A stretch of 5,956 nt of DNA from Trueperaceae bacterium (lineage in GTDB: Bacteria > Deinococcota > Deinococci > Deinococcales > Trueperaceae). The stretch's first letter is position 1; the number at the start of each line of letters is the position of its first letter. The notes beneath the pieces are model-generated. The model searched no databases. It worked only from the letters and a program-made list of their open reading frames with translations, and was not told the DNA's origin. Both the position numbers and the translations under genes were made by a program. Positions 5,005-5,956 of this stretch are shown piece by piece. The stretch is from the NCBI GenBank assembly GCA_007121175.1, contig SKMG01000337.1, positions 1-5,956 of the forward strand, read 5' to 3'.

Positions 5005-5956
5005 ACAGGAGCATGCTTCCGTTCGTACGCTGGCTGCTGCTCGCGGCGCTGCTGAGCGGCGTCGTCTTCGCGCAGTCGGACGACGCCTACCTCGAGCGCT
5101 ACGGCCTCGCGATCGACAACCTCCAACGATCGGTCGCGGCCCTGCCCAGCGATGCCGGTCTGGCGCGAGAGGAGCTCGACCGTGCGTTCAGCGCGCTGCT
5201 CACGCTCTCGCGTGAAGCGGCCGCCGGCCCGCTGGCGGGCGCCCTCGAGCGCGTCGTCGAGCGCGCCCGGACGGCGATCGGCAACGCCAGCCAAGACGAC
5301 CTGGCGGTGCAGGCCGCGGTGCTGGAGGGGGGCTTCCAGCGATTGGTCTACGACGCGGCCCTGCGCGACGCGATCGACGGCCAACTCGACCTCGCTCGCG
5401 GCCGGCTCGGCCGCGTGGCCGCCGACCTCGGCATGCCCGAAGCCGACCGCGAGGCCCTAGCCGCTCCCGTGGAGCACGCTGCTGAGCTCCGCTACCGCTT
5501 CGAGGCGGGTGTTGCCGAGGTGATCGACGCGCGCCTCGAGACCGCCCAGGAGTTCGTTCGGAGCGACCTCGGCAGTGCCTACCGAGCCCTGGCCAGCGGC
5601 TATGGCGCCTTCCTGCTGCTGCAGGACTCGCCGCGCGCCCCTGGCACGCTCAACGAACGCTTCGTCGAGACCGCGCAGGCGCTCGTCGACGGGCGTGCCG
5701 AGGAGGCGAGCGCCGAGCTGAGCCTCTTGCGCGAGCAGATCGGCGAGGTCGGCGAGGCCGCCCGCGCCCGCCACGCCGGGCCGGCCGCGGAGGTCGTCGA
5801 AGCAGCCGTCACGCCTGGTGAGCTCCCGGCCGTGCCGGTCGAGGCCGAGGCGCCGGGCGTGCCCGCCGACCAACCAGCCGTCGACACCCCGACCGTGGCA
5901 GAGATGCCGGCCGTGGCCGAGGCAGAGCCGACCGCCGCGGAGATGGCGGCCGAGGC
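5001..5956 (+). CDS. Secreted or membrane-anchored alpha-helical protein, 5' part only
   Basis: Not recognised. The frame is open from ATG 5001 to the right edge, giving 318 complete codons with no stop. Residues 1-24 form a clear Sec signal peptide: basic ends at R3 and R10, hydrophobic core WLLLAALLSGVV, and a likely cleavage VFA-QS after A24. There is no lipobox cysteine. Residues about 25-258 are strongly helical, rich in A, L, R, E and D, with repeated amphipathic helices (for example DNLQRSVAALPS, LAGALERVVERARTAI, GQLDLARGRLGRVAADLGM). They contain no cysteine, so an extracytoplasmic helical bundle is the simplest reading. Residues from about 260 on are an A/E/P/V-rich low-complexity tail that may be a wall-spanning linker to a domain or membrane anchor beyond the window. 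The first codon overlaps the stop of the Roadblock-like gene (ATGA). The extracytoplasmic helical domain of a larger membrane protein, such as those found in some FTR1-type permeases, is one possibility, but I see no diagnostic motif. Confidence 0.85.
   Translation, partial: MNRSMLPFVRWLLLAALLSGVVFAQSDDAYLERYGLAIDNLQRSVAALPSDAGLAREELDRAFSALLTLSREAAAGPLAGALERVVERARTAIGNASQDDLAVQAAVLEGGFQRLVYDAALRDAIDGQLDLARGRLGRVAADLGMPEADREALAAPVEHAAELRYRFEAGVAEVIDARLETAQEFVRSDLGSAYRALASGYGAFLLLQDSPRAPGTLNERFVETAQALVDGRAEEASAELSLLREQIGEVGEAARARHAGPAAEVVEAAVTPGELPAVPVEAEAPGVPADQPAVDTPTVAEMPAVAEAEPTAAEMAAE

Overview
This is a GC-rich bacterial chromosomal window with all recognised genes on the + strand. The best guess for the source is Deinococcota, possibly Trueperaceae-like. 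That guess rests on strong G/C third-codon bias, a single HrcA repressor, and an hrcA start sitting directly behind a TAnnnT -10 element as in leaderless Deinococcus/Thermus promoters. No protein in the window proves the taxonomy. I see no tRNA, rRNA, CRISPR array, insertion sequence or other mobile element.

Layout: (1) 1-795 is the 3' part of a gene that is open from the left edge. It encodes a long low-complexity, probably cytoplasmic region, one membrane helix and a small beta-rich extracytoplasmic domain. (2) 812-2344 is guaA, complete GMP synthase, 16 nt downstream and very likely co-transcribed. (3) 2394-2873 is an EVE/PUA-like domain protein (THYN1 type) with its own strong Shine-Dalgarno. 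(4) 2946-4004 is hrcA, apparently separated from its chaperone genes and read from its own, possibly leaderless, promoter in the 72-nt gap before it. (5) 4005-4152 is a gap with hairpins, possible -10 elements and a chain of overlapping mini-ORFs. (6) About 4153-5004 encodes a protein with an N-terminal helical region, a disordered D/A/P-rich linker and a C-terminal Roadblock/LC7-like domain. (7) 5001 to the right edge encodes a secreted or membrane-anchored alpha-helical protein with an A/E/P/V-rich tail, coupled to gene 6 by an ATGA overlap.

The functions are a mix: nucleotide synthesis (guaA), a probable modified-base reader (EVE), heat-shock control (HrcA) and two sets of uncharacterised membrane or secreted proteins. 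The least described part is the coupled pair at about 4153-5956. It links a cytoplasmic Roadblock-like protein to an exported helical protein, with no small GTPase visible in the window. Nothing here can be shown to be a new system from sequence alone; that pair and the region before it deserve the closest look.
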